Positions 17,208 through 26,135 of a stretch of DNA of 64,000 nt are shown here, piece by piece (position 1 is the first letter of the stretch; each line of letters begins with the position of its first letter). Origin of the DNA: JAIEPW01 sp964471915 (GTDB lineage: Bacteria; Acidobacteriota; Terriglobia; Bryobacterales; Bryobacteraceae). The position numbers were made by a program, and so were the translations under genes. Under the pieces are notes generated by a model. The model did not search any database, was not told where the DNA came from, and saw only the letters and a list, made by a program, of their open reading frames with translations. The stretch is from positions 37,370-101,369 of the forward strand of contig CAYYID010000014.1 of the NCBI GenBank assembly GCA_964471915.1, in the 5' to 3' direction.

Positions 17208-18668
17208 TCAACGGGTCAGAACTTTGCCCGGCAGCTTGCCGGTGACCGCGCCGTCGCTCCAGACCAGTTCTCCGCTCACCCAGACCTTCTTAACGCCTTC
17301 AGACAGCTCGAATGGCTTCATGAAAGTAGAACGGTCGAGGATCGTGTTCTCGTCGAACAGCACCAGGTCGGCGACAAACCCGGCCTGGATCCGGCCGCGG
17401 TCCTTCAGTTTCAAGCGGGCGGCGGGCAGCGCGGTCATCTTGTAGATTGCGGTTTCGAGCGGCATCCACTTCTGCTCGCGGACATAGCGGCCGAGGAACT
17501 TCGGATACGTTCCCGCGCCGCGCGGGTGGCGCATGCCGATGCCGCCGTCGCTCGACACCATGGCCCAGGGCTGCGCGTAGAGGACTTTCATGTCGGATTC
17601 GAGCATCGACTTGCAGACGACGCCCGCGCCGCCGTTCTTGACGATCCGGATGAACAGTTCCACGGGCGTGATGCCCTCGGCTTGGGCGATGGCGGCCATG
17701 TCCCGGAATTCGTATGCCGGGTTCTTCGCGTAACTGACGATGGTAATGTTCTGGGCGCCGCCGACGTCGGCGAGGCCGCGAGCCACGCTCGGCGGATCGT
17801 CGTACTTCTTGTTGGGAATGAGGACGGTGATGGTGGAGGACCAGGCTTCGTACGGGTACACGTCGGCGGTGACGTCGAGCCCCGCGCGGCGCGCCTCGTC
17901 GACGAGTCTGACGGCCTCGGCGGCCTTGCCCCAGACGCCGGCGGTGCCCAGCTTCATGTGCGAGATTTGCGCCGCGACTTTGCCCTCGCGCGCGATGCGG
18001 ACCACCTCCGCGAAGGCCTCGAAGGCCTTGTCGGCCTCATCGCGAACGTGCGAGATGTAGAGTCCCTTATACCGGCCGACGACTTTCGCCATCGCCACCA
18101 CTTCTTCGGTGGTCGAGTAGCTGCCGACCTCGTACTCGAGGCCGCTGGAAAGTCCGGCGGCGCCTTCGCGCATGGCCTGCTCCGTGAGCTGGACCATCTT
18201 GGCGATTTCTTCCGGCCGGGCGGCGCGGCGGAAGTCGTCGCCCATCACCTTGGTGCGAATCGTCGCGTGGCCGGCGGTGATGGCCGTGTTGATCGCGGCG
18301 GGATTCGCGCGGCGTTTGGCGAACCAATCGGCGAGGGGCCACGCCGAGCCCCCGTCCGGGCCGAGCAAGGCCGTGGTGATGCCCTGCGAGACCTGGCTGG
18401 CCGCGGCGGGTTCGCGGCCGAGACCGCGGTCGGAGTGGTTATGGGTGTCGATGAAGCCGGGCGCGAGCACGAGTCCGGCGGCGTCGAGCGTGGCATCGCC
18501 CGGTTTGGCGACCTTCGCGCCCACGGCCGTGATGCGGCCGTTCTCCACGCGGACTTCGGCGCTGCGCGGCCTGGCGCCCGTGCCGTCGACGACTTTGGCG
18601 TTGCGGATCACGAGTCCCTGCGCGGCGGCGAGCGTCGCGCAGGCGAGTAGAAGAGCGGCTTGCTTCAT
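17208..18668 (-). CDS. Secreted N-acyl-D-amino-acid deacylase (D-aminoacylase) family amidohydrolase
   Basis: This 486-residue amidohydrolase has a signal peptide (MKQAALLLACATLAAAQ). The metal-binding motif FIDTHNHSD is near residue 70, an ISHVRDEAD motif lies mid-protein, ISHMKLG carries a further His, and SSDGGIGMRHPRG near the C-terminus holds the catalytic Asp. The fold ends with the usual beta-sandwich (GRIQAGFVADLVLFDEN). The family removes acyl groups from N-acyl-D-amino acids or acts on D-configured cell-wall derivatives. The start ATG overlaps the stop of the upstream ABC ATPase as ATGA, so it is the last gene of the importer operon. Confidence 0.85.
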   Translation of the reverse strand: MKQAALLLACATLAAAQGLVIRNAKVVDGTGARPRSAEVRVENGRITAVGAKVAKPGDATLDAAGLVLAPGFIDTHNHSDRGLGREPAAASQVSQGITTALLGPDGGSAWPLADWFAKRRANPAAINTAITAGHATIRTKVMGDDFRRAARPEEIAKMVQLTEQAMREGAAGLSSGLEYEVGSYSTTEEVVAMAKVVGRYKGLYISHVRDEADKAFEAFAEVVRIAREGKVAAQISHMKLGTAGVWGKAAEAVRLVDEARRAGLDVTADVYPYEAWSSTITVLIPNKKYDDPPSVARGLADVGGAQNITIVSYAKNPAYEFRDMAAIAQAEGITPVELFIRIVKNGGAGVVCKSMLESDMKVLYAQPWAMVSSDGGIGMRHPRGAGTYPKFLGRYVREQKWMPLETAIYKMTALPAARLKLKDRGRIQAGFVADLVLFDENTILDRSTFMKPFELSEGVKKVWVSGELVWSDGAVTGKLPGKVLTR

Positions 18669-19711
18669 GAAATTCTTTCCCCGGAGGGCTGGTGGAACCA
18701 GTGTAGCTTCGCCGCGGGGAGCCGGAACCACAGCGGCGCGCCGTCGCCGACGTGGAGGTCGCCGGCGGTGCGCGCGAGCAGGCGCGAGCCGCCCGCTTGG
18801 AAATACACGAGCGTTTCGTTGCCGAGCAATTCGGTGACGTAGACCGCGCCGCGCGCGTAGCCGGGCTGTTCGGTGAGCGAGATCTCGACGGCTTCCGGCC
18901 GGACCCCGAGCGTCACGGCGCCGGCAGGGATCGCGGCGGGCGCTTCGATCCCTGGAGCGCGGAAGACGCCGTCCGCAGCCTCGCCGGCGACCAGGTTCAT
19001 CGCCGGGCTACCGACGAAGCCCGCGACGAAGACGTTCGCCGGGCGGTGGTAGACGTCGGCCGGCGTGGCGAACTGTTCGAGACGGCCATCGTGTAGCACG
19101 GCGATGCGGTTGGCGAGTGTCATGGCCTCCGCCTGGTCATGCGTGACGTACACGGTGACCACGCCGAGTTCGTGCTGCAAGTGCTTCAGCTCCGCGCGCA
19201 TCTCGACGCGCAGGCGCGCGTCGAGGTTCGAGAGCGGCTCGTCCATCAGGAACGCCTTCGGGTGGCGGACGATGGCCCGCGCCAGCGCCACGCGCTGCCG
19301 CTCGCCGCCCGAGAGATGCCGGGGGCGCTGGGTGAGCAGGCGGGTGAGCGACAGGCGTCCGGCGACGCGCTCCACCTCCGCGCGGATGTCGGCCGCGGGG
19401 CGCTTGCGGATCTTCAGCGGATAAGCGATGTTCTCGGCGATCGTCAGGTGCGGATACAGCGCGTAGCTCTGGAAGACCATCGCGACATCGCGGTCGCGGG
19501 GTTCCTTGCCGGTGACGTCGGCGCCGGCGATGCGGATGACGCCCTCGTCGGGCTGTTCAAGCCCGGCGATCATGCGTAGCAGCGTCGATTTGCCGCAGCC
19601 GGACGGTCCGAGCAGGACCACGAACTCCCCAGGCTTTGCCTCGAACGAGACGCGGTCCACGGCCACGTGCCCGCCGAATCGTTTCGTGATGTTCTCGACG
19701 CTGAGCGGCAT
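18665..19711 (-). CDS. ABC importer ATP-binding protein (MalK/UgpC type)
   Basis: The 348-residue ATPase has Walker A GPSGCGKSTLL, Q-loop VFQSYALYPH, signature LSGGERQRVALARA, Walker B FLMDEPLSNLD and the switch His in YVTHDQAEA. The C-terminal ~110 residues form the TOBE/OB-type regulatory domain found in MalK, UgpC and MsmX ('VTLGVRPEAVEIS'). It energises uptake through the two permeases encoded just upstream. The operon is continuous: 3 nt separate it from the MalG-like gene, and it overlaps the deacylase by 4 nt. Confidence 0.92.
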   Translation of the reverse strand: MPLSVENITKRFGGHVAVDRVSFEAKPGEFVVLLGPSGCGKSTLLRMIAGLEQPDEGVIRIAGADVTGKEPRDRDVAMVFQSYALYPHLTIAENIAYPLKIRKRPAADIRAEVERVAGRLSLTRLLTQRPRHLSGGERQRVALARAIVRHPKAFLMDEPLSNLDARLRVEMRAELKHLQHELGVVTVYVTHDQAEAMTLANRIAVLHDGRLEQFATPADVYHRPANVFVAGFVGSPAMNLVAGEAADGVFRAPGIEAPAAIPAGAVTLGVRPEAVEISLTEQPGYARGAVYVTELLGNETLVYFQAGGSRLLARTAGDLHVGDGAPLWFRLPAAKLHWFHQPSGERIS

Positions 19712-19714
19712 GGG

Positions 19715-20533
19715 TCAGCCCTTGACGGCCCCGAGGCTGAGGCCGCGGACGAGGTAGCGCTGCGCGGCGGCCGCGAACAGCAGCACCGGGATCATGGCCG
19801 CGACGCCGGCGGCGCTCATCGCGCCCCACTTGATTTCGTACTGCGTCACCTGCGCGGCGATGCCGGCCGGCAACGTCATCGCGTGGCGCGTCTGGGAAAG
19901 GATGAGGGCGAAAAGGAACTCGTTCCAGGCGACCACGAGACAGAACACCGCGGTGGCCGCGACGCCCGGCGCCGCGATGGGCAGCACGACGCGGACGAGC
20001 GCTCCGAGCCGCGATTCGCCATCGAGCATGGCCGCTTCTTCCAGTTCCACCGGGACCTCCTCCAGGAACCCGCGCATCATCCAGATGACGAAAGGCAGAT
20101 GAAACGACGTGTACACGAGAATCAGTCCGGCGAGTGAATCGATGAGGCGAACCTCGCGCAGCATGAGGAACAGCGGCACGATGGTCACGATCGGGGGCAG
20201 CATCCGCGTCGAAAGAATCCAGTCCGCGATCCGCGAGCGCCAGCGTCCGGGCCAGCGGAACCGGGCGAGGCCGTAGGCGGCGGGGATGCCGAGCAAGAGC
20301 GCGGCGATCGTCGACGCCGCGGCGGCGATCACCGAGTTCCAGAAGTACGCGCCGAACGAGTCGGCGGCGAAGGCCGCGCGGAAGTGCTCCAGCGTCGGCG
20401 TGAAACCGAACCACAGGGGCGGCTGCGCGAATTGATCGATCTCGCGTTTCAGCGAGATGGTCACCAGCCAGTAGACCGGCGCGAGCGCGGCAGCGAGCGC
20501 GGCCAGGGCGGCTGTGTAGCGGAGCGGCTTCAT
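19715..20533 (-). CDS. ABC importer permease, MalG type
   Basis: The 272-residue protein has six predicted membrane helices. The cytoplasmic EAA loop is 'EEAAMLDGESRLGALVRVVLP' (EAAxxDG...P), which contacts the ATPase. The first helix is close to the N-terminus and the protein ends 'RYLVRGLSLGAVKG', as in MalG/CUT1 permeases. It forms a heterodimer with the MalF-like protein encoded upstream, with which it overlaps by 4 nt. Confidence 0.9.
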   Translation of the reverse strand: MKPLRYTAALAALAAALAPVYWLVTISLKREIDQFAQPPLWFGFTPTLEHFRAAFAADSFGAYFWNSVIAAAASTIAALLLGIPAAYGLARFRWPGRWRSRIADWILSTRMLPPIVTIVPLFLMLREVRLIDSLAGLILVYTSFHLPFVIWMMRGFLEEVPVELEEAAMLDGESRLGALVRVVLPIAAPGVAATAVFCLVVAWNEFLFALILSQTRHAMTLPAGIAAQVTQYEIKWGAMSAAGVAAMIPVLLFAAAAQRYLVRGLSLGAVKG

Positions 20534-21372
20534 GACTGGTGCTTCAGCAGGCGCAGGAAGCCGCGCGCCGCGACGGCCGTGATCGCCAGCACGACGAACG
20601 ACATCGCCGCCGCGTAGCCGAACTGGTCAAACCGAAAAGCTGTCCGGTAGATATACAGGCTCGCGGTCTCGGTGGCGAACCCCGGGCCGCCCTGGGTGAG
20701 CAGGAAGACCTGGTCGAAGATGCGCGCCAGGTCCATGGCGCGCAGCAGCACGGCGAGCACGATCGCCGGCTTCAGCAGCGGCAGCGTGATGTCGCGCAGG
20801 ATCTGCCAGGAAGAAGCGCCGTCGAGGCGCGCCGCCTCCAGCGGATCCCGCGGGATCGCCTGCAAGCCGGCGGTGAGCAGCAGGAACAGGAACGGCGTCC
20901 ATTCCCAAATGTCGACGAGGATCACCGACAGCAGCGCGGTGCTTTCGCCGCTGGTCCAGGTGAAGCTGCGCGTGTCGAGGCCGAGCTGCGCGAGCGTCGC
21001 GTTGAGCACGCCGAACTGCGGGTTGTAGATCAGGCGCCAGATCACGGCGGCGACCACGGGCGGCAGCAGCATGGGCACCAGCAATCCCGCGCGGAACAGG
21101 CCGCGCCCGCGGCCCAGCGAATCGATGAGCAGCGCGAGCGCCAGGCCGAGCGTGAACTCCACGGCGAGCGCGGCGCCGGTGAAGAGCAGCGTCTGGCCGA
21201 GCGCGAGCGCGAAGTAGCGGTCCGTGAACAAACGGGCGAAGTTTGCGAGCGTGAAGCCGGCGGGTCCCGTGAGGCTTACCTTCACCGAATAGAAGAGCGG
21301 ATAGATCGAGAGCGCGAGCAACACGGCGAGCGCGGGCGCTACCCACACTAGACCGGGCGCCCGCCGCGTCAT
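20530..21372 (-). CDS. ABC importer permease, MalF type
   Basis: The 280-residue protein has six predicted membrane helices and the EAA loop 'LEAARLDGASSWQILRDITLP'. The N-terminus (MTRRAPGLVWVAPALAVLL) is that of a CUT1 sugar permease without the long periplasmic loop of E. coli MalF. The start at 21372 overlaps the stop codon of the solute-binding protein as ATGA. A longer open frame upstream is only read-through of antisense sequence. Confidence 0.9.
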   Translation of the reverse strand: MTRRAPGLVWVAPALAVLLALSIYPLFYSVKVSLTGPAGFTLANFARLFTDRYFALALGQTLLFTGAALAVEFTLGLALALLIDSLGRGRGLFRAGLLVPMLLPPVVAAVIWRLIYNPQFGVLNATLAQLGLDTRSFTWTSGESTALLSVILVDIWEWTPFLFLLLTAGLQAIPRDPLEAARLDGASSWQILRDITLPLLKPAIVLAVLLRAMDLARIFDQVFLLTQGGPGFATETASLYIYRTAFRFDQFGYAAAMSFVVLAITAVAARGFLRLLKHQS

Positions 21373-22589
21373 TGCCCCCGCTCGACGATGGCCTGGATAT
21401 CCCGCGCGGCGTTCGCCATCGCCTGTGCCGGCGTCACCTTGCCGGCGTTGGCCTGCGACAGCGCGATCCCGAAGGCGTTCTCGATCTCGTTCCACTGGGG
21501 CGAGCGCGGACGCGGACGCGCGCTTTCGAGCGACGCGAGCTGCGCGGGAAAAGCCCGGAACTTCGCCCGGAGATCCTCGCGCTGGAACACGCTGCGCCGC
21601 GCGGGAGGATTGCCGCTGAGCGCCGCCGTGGCGAGCGCGTCCGGCGACGTCGCGTAATAAAGGAACTCGATGGCCCTTTCGCGGTTCTTCGCCGCCGCGG
21701 GCACCGCGACCAGCCACGCGCCCAGCTCCCCCAGACCGCCGCGGACGCCCGCGGGCATCGGCGCGAACGCGATCTTATCCTTCACCTTCGACTTGACCGG
21801 ATCGTCCATCGCGCCGATCCACGCCGGCCAGTTGATGCTCTGCACCGCGCTCGACTGCAGCAGGTGCGCCGCCACTTCGTCGGCATTGAAGCCCGTGTAG
21901 CCGGGCGGCGAGACCTTGCCCAACTCGACCATGAACTCCAGCGCCTTCACCGCTTCGGGCGAGTTCACCACCACCTTGCCACTGTCGTCCAGCAGGTCGG
22001 CGCCGAACGCCCAGAGCAGCGGCATGAAGTCCGCGACCACGGCGTTGCCCGCGGCCGCGCGCATCACGTAGCCGTGCATCTTCTCCGCCGCGCCGATCTT
22101 GCGCGCGGCTTCCAGCACACGCATCCAGGTGTCGGGGGCGGGGAATCCGTACTTGTCGTAGAGGTCCTTGCGGTAGAAAAAAAGCTGTGCGTTGCCGACA
22201 TAGGGCAGCGCATGCAGCGCGCCGGTGCGGTACGGGACCTTGCAGACATCGAGCGCGCTGGTGACGAAGTCCGGATCCGCGGGCTTGGGCAGGGCGGCGA
22301 GCTTGCCGCCCTGGGAGAGGCGCGGGAACCACGGGTCATCGATCATGATGACGTCGTAAGCGCCGGTGCCGCTCGACAGATCGAGCATTTCCTTCTCGAA
22401 GAGGTTCGCGTAGGGCAGTTCGACGACTTCGATCGCCACGTTGTTCGCCGCGCCCCACGTCTTCGCCGCGGCTTTGAGCGCGGTGCCCTCGACCCCCGCG
22501 TTCACGGCGATGGTGAGCGCGCGCGGAGCGTTCCCGGATCCGCAGGCGGCGAGCCACAGCGCGGCGGCGGCGAGGGCGAGTCGATTCAC
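21369..22589 (-). CDS. Extracellular solute-binding lipoprotein (family 1)
   Basis: The predicted 406-residue lipoprotein starts NRLALAAAALWLAAC, with the lipobox LAAC. The mature protein has family-1 features: 'SGTGAYDVIMIDDPWFPRL', 'YRKDLYDKYGFPAPDTW' and 'FLYYATSPDALATAALSGN'. It captures a carbohydrate-like ligand for the importer encoded downstream. GTG 22589 is the likely start. A TTG at 22598 is possible, and neither has a clear ribosome-binding site. The gene follows the glycosyltransferase after 11 nt, so it could be read from the same message. Confidence 0.87.
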   Translation of the reverse strand: MNRLALAAAALWLAACGSGNAPRALTIAVNAGVEGTALKAAAKTWGAANNVAIEVVELPYANLFEKEMLDLSSGTGAYDVIMIDDPWFPRLSQGGKLAALPKPADPDFVTSALDVCKVPYRTGALHALPYVGNAQLFFYRKDLYDKYGFPAPDTWMRVLEAARKIGAAEKMHGYVMRAAAGNAVVADFMPLLWAFGADLLDDSGKVVVNSPEAVKALEFMVELGKVSPPGYTGFNADEVAAHLLQSSAVQSINWPAWIGAMDDPVKSKVKDKIAFAPMPAGVRGGLGELGAWLVAVPAAAKNRERAIEFLYYATSPDALATAALSGNPPARRSVFQREDLRAKFRAFPAQLASLESARPRPRSPQWNEIENAFGIALSQANAGKVTPAQAMANAARDIQAIVERGQ

Positions 22590-22600
22590 AATGCGCAAGT

Positions 22601-23980
22601 TTAGCGCAAGCGGTAGACGATCGAGTACCCCGTGCGTCCCACTTCGCGGTAGCGGGCGAACCACCCGGCAAGCCACGCCTGGCGCGCCAGCGCCAGGTCC
22701 GGATTGAGCGGACCTAGCGCGTCGACCACATACTCCGGCGACGACCGGAGCCATTCCTCGCGCTGCGGGGCGACGAAGTCCGGCGCGATCGCGTCGCTGC
22801 GGAACAGGTGGCGGTCCGCCAGGACGCCCGACACCGGCTGCGTTTCGAGGAAACGCGAGGCGGGCGGCACGCCGGCGTAAACGAAGATCTCGGAGCGGAA
22901 GCCCCACACCGCGAGGCTCCGGGCGCCGGTGAGCACCTTCGCGACGGCGCGGGAGTCGCGGTCGAGCGCGGTGTCGCCCCAGGCGGCATCGCCCTGCACG
23001 GCCAGCAGGACGTAGCGCGGCCCGAAGCGCGCCGCGGGAATCAGCAGCAACGCGGCCAGCGCGACCCGGCCCCAGCGTTTTTCGGACAGCTCCGCCGCGC
23101 CGCGCGCGGCGATCAGCGTGAAGGGCGCCAGCAGCAGGAAGTAGTAGCGCGGGAAGAAACGCAGTCCCGCGGCGACGCCCACGGCGGCGAGCGCGATCCA
23201 CGCCAGCCACCGCCAGCGGTCCGCCTCCCGGCGCAACGCCGCGACACCCGCAAAGGCCAGGGCCGCGTGGAAACCGACCCAGTTCGCGGAGCGCAGAAAA
23301 GCCTCGCGCAGGGGTTGCGCCACGAAGGTGTGATCCGCGTACAGGCGTCCCCAGACGAAGGCCTGCCGCCAGCACTCCCCCAACGACCCCTGCCACGCCA
23401 TCCACGCCGCGGCGGCGCCGCAGGGCACCGCGGCTCCCAGCGCGAACGGGACCGCCATCCTCCAGTTCCATACGACGCACGCCGCCGCGACGAACAGCGC
23501 TTTGGAACTCACCAGCAGGCCGGCGCCGGCCGCGATGCCCGCCCAAGCCGGCCGCCGCGCCCACATGCAGCCGATCGCCGCGAAGTGCGGCGCCAGCAAC
23601 AGCGAGTCCGATGCCAGCGGCAGCACCGCCGAAGGAAGTCCGAACGTCAGGAAGAACGCCGCCAGCGCCGCGGCCCACCGGCCCTCGCGTTCCGACCAGC
23701 GCACCCGCGCCGCCCGCCACGCCAGCGCGGCCACCAGGGTTACGTACACCGCGCCCGCCAACCGGAGCGGCCAGCCCGGCAGCGCGCCGAACGTGAGGTA
23801 GATCCAACTGACCAGCGGCGGCTTGTCGAACCAGACGTCCGCGTAGAGCGTCGCGCCGCGCGCCACGCGATACGCCGCGGCAAGCGGCAGCGTGTCGTCC
23901 GCCCACAGGATCCCCGAATGGGTCAGCCGCGCCGCGCACACAAGCGCGAAGAGGATCGCGAAGAACCAGCGCGCCGGCAT
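22601..23980 (-). CDS. GT39-like membrane glycosyltransferase
   Basis: The 459-residue protein has about ten membrane segments. The first periplasmic loop contains DDTLPLAAAYRVARG and DVWFDKPPLVSW, the Asp-rich and DKPP motifs of ArnT/PMT-type (GT39, PF13231) transferases that use polyprenyl-phosphate sugars. The soluble C-terminal part (about 330-459) ends with ARYREVGRTGYSIVYRL. It probably adds a sugar to lipid or protein at the outer face of the inner membrane. It opens the ABC importer operon, an unusual position for such an enzyme. Confidence 0.78.
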   Translation of the reverse strand: MPARWFFAILFALVCAARLTHSGILWADDTLPLAAAYRVARGATLYADVWFDKPPLVSWIYLTFGALPGWPLRLAGAVYVTLVAALAWRAARVRWSEREGRWAAALAAFFLTFGLPSAVLPLASDSLLLAPHFAAIGCMWARRPAWAGIAAGAGLLVSSKALFVAAACVVWNWRMAVPFALGAAVPCGAAAAWMAWQGSLGECWRQAFVWGRLYADHTFVAQPLREAFLRSANWVGFHAALAFAGVAALRREADRWRWLAWIALAAVGVAAGLRFFPRYYFLLLAPFTLIAARGAAELSEKRWGRVALAALLLIPAARFGPRYVLLAVQGDAAWGDTALDRDSRAVAKVLTGARSLAVWGFRSEIFVYAGVPPASRFLETQPVSGVLADRHLFRSDAIAPDFVAPQREEWLRSSPEYVVDALGPLNPDLALARQAWLAGWFARYREVGRTGYSIVYRLR

Positions 23981-24000
23981 CTTCCGTAGGATAGTGGATC

Positions 24001-24960
24001 ATGAAACCGCTGCTGCTATCCTGGATCGCCATGGGCGCCCTCGCACAGGAAATCGAACGGCTGGACCCCGCGCTCGACGCCATCGTCGCCGCGGACGCCA
24101 AGATCGAAAAGCTCGCCGGCGGGCTCGGCTTCACCGAAGGTCCCGTATGGTTGAAGAAGCAGGGCTTCCTCATCTTCTCGGACATCCGCGCCAACACCAT
24201 CTTCAAATGGGCCGAGGGCGACAAGGCCGCGTCCGTGTATCGCAAGCCGAGCGGCTTCGACGGACCTGCGTCCGAGTTCACCGGCATTCAGGGTTCGAAC
24301 GGGCTCACCCTCGACCGCCAGGGGCGGCTGCTGATCTGCCAGCACGGCAACCGGCAACTGGTGCGCGTCGAACGCAGCGGCAAGGTGACCGTGCTCGCGG
24401 ATCGCTACGAGGGCAAGCGCCTGAACTCGCCGAACGACGTTGTGGTCCGCAAGGACGGCGCGATCTATTTCACGGATCCGCCGTACGGGCTGACCGGCGA
24501 AGACAAGAGCCCGAAGAAGGAACTCGCCTTCAATGGCGTGTACCTGCTGAAGGACGGCAAGCTGACGCTGCAGTACAAGGAGCTGACGCGGCCCAATGGC
24601 CTTGCGCTTTCGCCGGACGAGAAAGTCCTGTATGTCGCGAACTCGGATCCCAATCGCAAGATCTGGATGCGCTTCGAGGTCCGTGCGAACGGAAGCCTGG
24701 CCAACGGCAAGGTATTCTTCGACGCGACGGCCCGCAAGGAAATGACCGCGCCCGACGGCATGCGCGTGGATAAGCGCGGGAACCTCTTCGTCACCGGACC
24801 CACCGGCGTCTGGATCCTCTCGCCGGCGGGCAAGGCGCTCGGGATCATTAAGCCGGCCGAAGTGCCCGCCAATTGCGCATTCGGTGGCCCCGATGGCAAG
24901 GCGCTCTACATGACGGCGCGCACCGGCCTGTACCGGGTCCGGGTGCTGACCGGGAGATGA
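24001..24960 (+). CDS. Secreted SMP-30/gluconolactonase-like protein
   Basis: This 319-residue six-bladed beta-propeller has a short signal peptide (MKPLLLSWIAMGALA). Family markers are GLGFTEGPVW with the metal-binding Glu, 'GSNGLTLDRQGRLLICQHGN', LNSPNDVVV with the metal-binding Asn, FTDPPYG and MTAPDGMRVD with the active-site Asp. SMP-30 enzymes open sugar lactones such as gluconolactone. The gene overlaps the downstream MFS permease by ATGA, which fits a step in uptake of a sugar acid. Confidence 0.87.
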   Translation: MKPLLLSWIAMGALAQEIERLDPALDAIVAADAKIEKLAGGLGFTEGPVWLKKQGFLIFSDIRANTIFKWAEGDKAASVYRKPSGFDGPASEFTGIQGSNGLTLDRQGRLLICQHGNRQLVRVERSGKVTVLADRYEGKRLNSPNDVVVRKDGAIYFTDPPYGLTGEDKSPKKELAFNGVYLLKDGKLTLQYKELTRPNGLALSPDEKVLYVANSDPNRKIWMRFEVRANGSLANGKVFFDATARKEMTAPDGMRVDKRGNLFVTGPTGVWILSPAGKALGIIKPAEVPANCAFGGPDGKALYMTARTGLYRVRVLTGR

Positions 24961-26093
24961 CGGCGAAACAGGCCGCGCTCGCGGCGCTCCTCGCGGCCGA
25001 GTTGCTCGCCATGGGCGTCTGGTTCTCGGCGTCGGCGGTGGTGCCGGCGCTGGCGCGCGAGTTTGCCCTCTCCGACAACGGACGCGCGGGCCTGACCATC
25101 GCGGTGCAGGCCGGCTTCGTCCTTGGCGCGTTTCTCTCCTCGATCCTAAACCTGGCGGACCGCGTGGCGGCGCACCGGCTGTTCGGTTGGACCGCGCTCG
25201 CGGCAGCGCTGGCCACCGCGGCGATTCCGGAAACCGGTTCCTTCGCGGTCGTGCTGGCCCTCCGCGCCGCCACCGGCTTCTTCCTCGCCGGCGTCTATCC
25301 GGTCGGCATGAAGATCGTCGCAACCTGGACCAAGGAGGATCGCGGGCTCGGCATCGGTCTCCTGGTCGGCGCGCTGACGCTCGGCTCCGCCGGACCCCAA
25401 TTGCTGACCGCGCTTGGCGGCGTCGAGAACTGGCGGGCGCTGCTGCGGATCGCGGCGGGCCTCGCGGCGGTGGGCGGCGGGATCGGGCTGGCGCTGGTGC
25501 GCGAAGGTCCGCTGCGGACGCCGCCGCGCGTGTTCCGCTGGAACTATATTGCCGCCATTTTCCGCGACCCGCGGCTGCGGCTGGTGAACCTCGGATACCT
25601 CGGGCACATGTGGGAGCTGTACGCCATGTGGGCCTGGATCGGCCTGTACCTGGGCCGCCCGCTCGTCGCGTTCTTCGCGATTGCCGCGGGCGCGGCCGGT
25701 TGCGCCGTCGCCGGAAAGATCGCCGACCGCGTGGGCCGCGCCCGCGTCACCATCGTCGCGATGGCCGTCAGCGGCGCGTGCGCCGCGGGCATCGGCCTGG
25801 CCTACGGGCATCCGCTGCTGGCCGGGGTGGTGGCGGTGGTGTGGGGCTTCTCGATCGTCGCCGATAGCGCCCAGTTTTCCGCCGCGCTCAGTGAACTCTG
25901 CGAGCCCGAGTACACGGGCACCGCGCTGACGCTCCAAACCAGCCTGGGGTTCCTGCTCACCATCGTGACCATCCGCCTGGTGCCGTGGATGGAGCCGCTG
26001 ACCGGCCCGCGCTGGTCGATGGCCTTTCTCGCCCTTGGACCCCTCTGCGGAGTGCTCGCCATGCGGCGGCTGCAACGCTACGGCGTCCGGTGA
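24957..26093 (+). CDS. MFS transporter
   Basis: The 378-residue protein has 12 predicted membrane helices. The first includes LLAAELLAMGVWFSASAVVPAL, and the cytoplasmic loop between helices 2 and 3 reads 'LNLADRVAAHRLFG', a weak form of motif A. ATG 24957 is chosen because it overlaps the lactonase stop (ATGA). The longer open frame upstream lies inside the lactonase gene. The substrate is unknown. Coupling with the SMP-30 gene suggests a sugar acid. Confidence 0.83.
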   Translation: MTAKQAALAALLAAELLAMGVWFSASAVVPALAREFALSDNGRAGLTIAVQAGFVLGAFLSSILNLADRVAAHRLFGWTALAAALATAAIPETGSFAVVLALRAATGFFLAGVYPVGMKIVATWTKEDRGLGIGLLVGALTLGSAGPQLLTALGGVENWRALLRIAAGLAAVGGGIGLALVREGPLRTPPRVFRWNYIAAIFRDPRLRLVNLGYLGHMWELYAMWAWIGLYLGRPLVAFFAIAAGAAGCAVAGKIADRVGRARVTIVAMAVSGACAAGIGLAYGHPLLAGVVAVVWGFSIVADSAQFSAALSELCEPEYTGTALTLQTSLGFLLTIVTIRLVPWMEPLTGPRWSMAFLALGPLCGVLAMRRLQRYGVR

Positions 26094-26135
26094 GCCCGTC
26101 CGCGCGGTCGCGCGGACGCTGTGACAGAATAAAGC

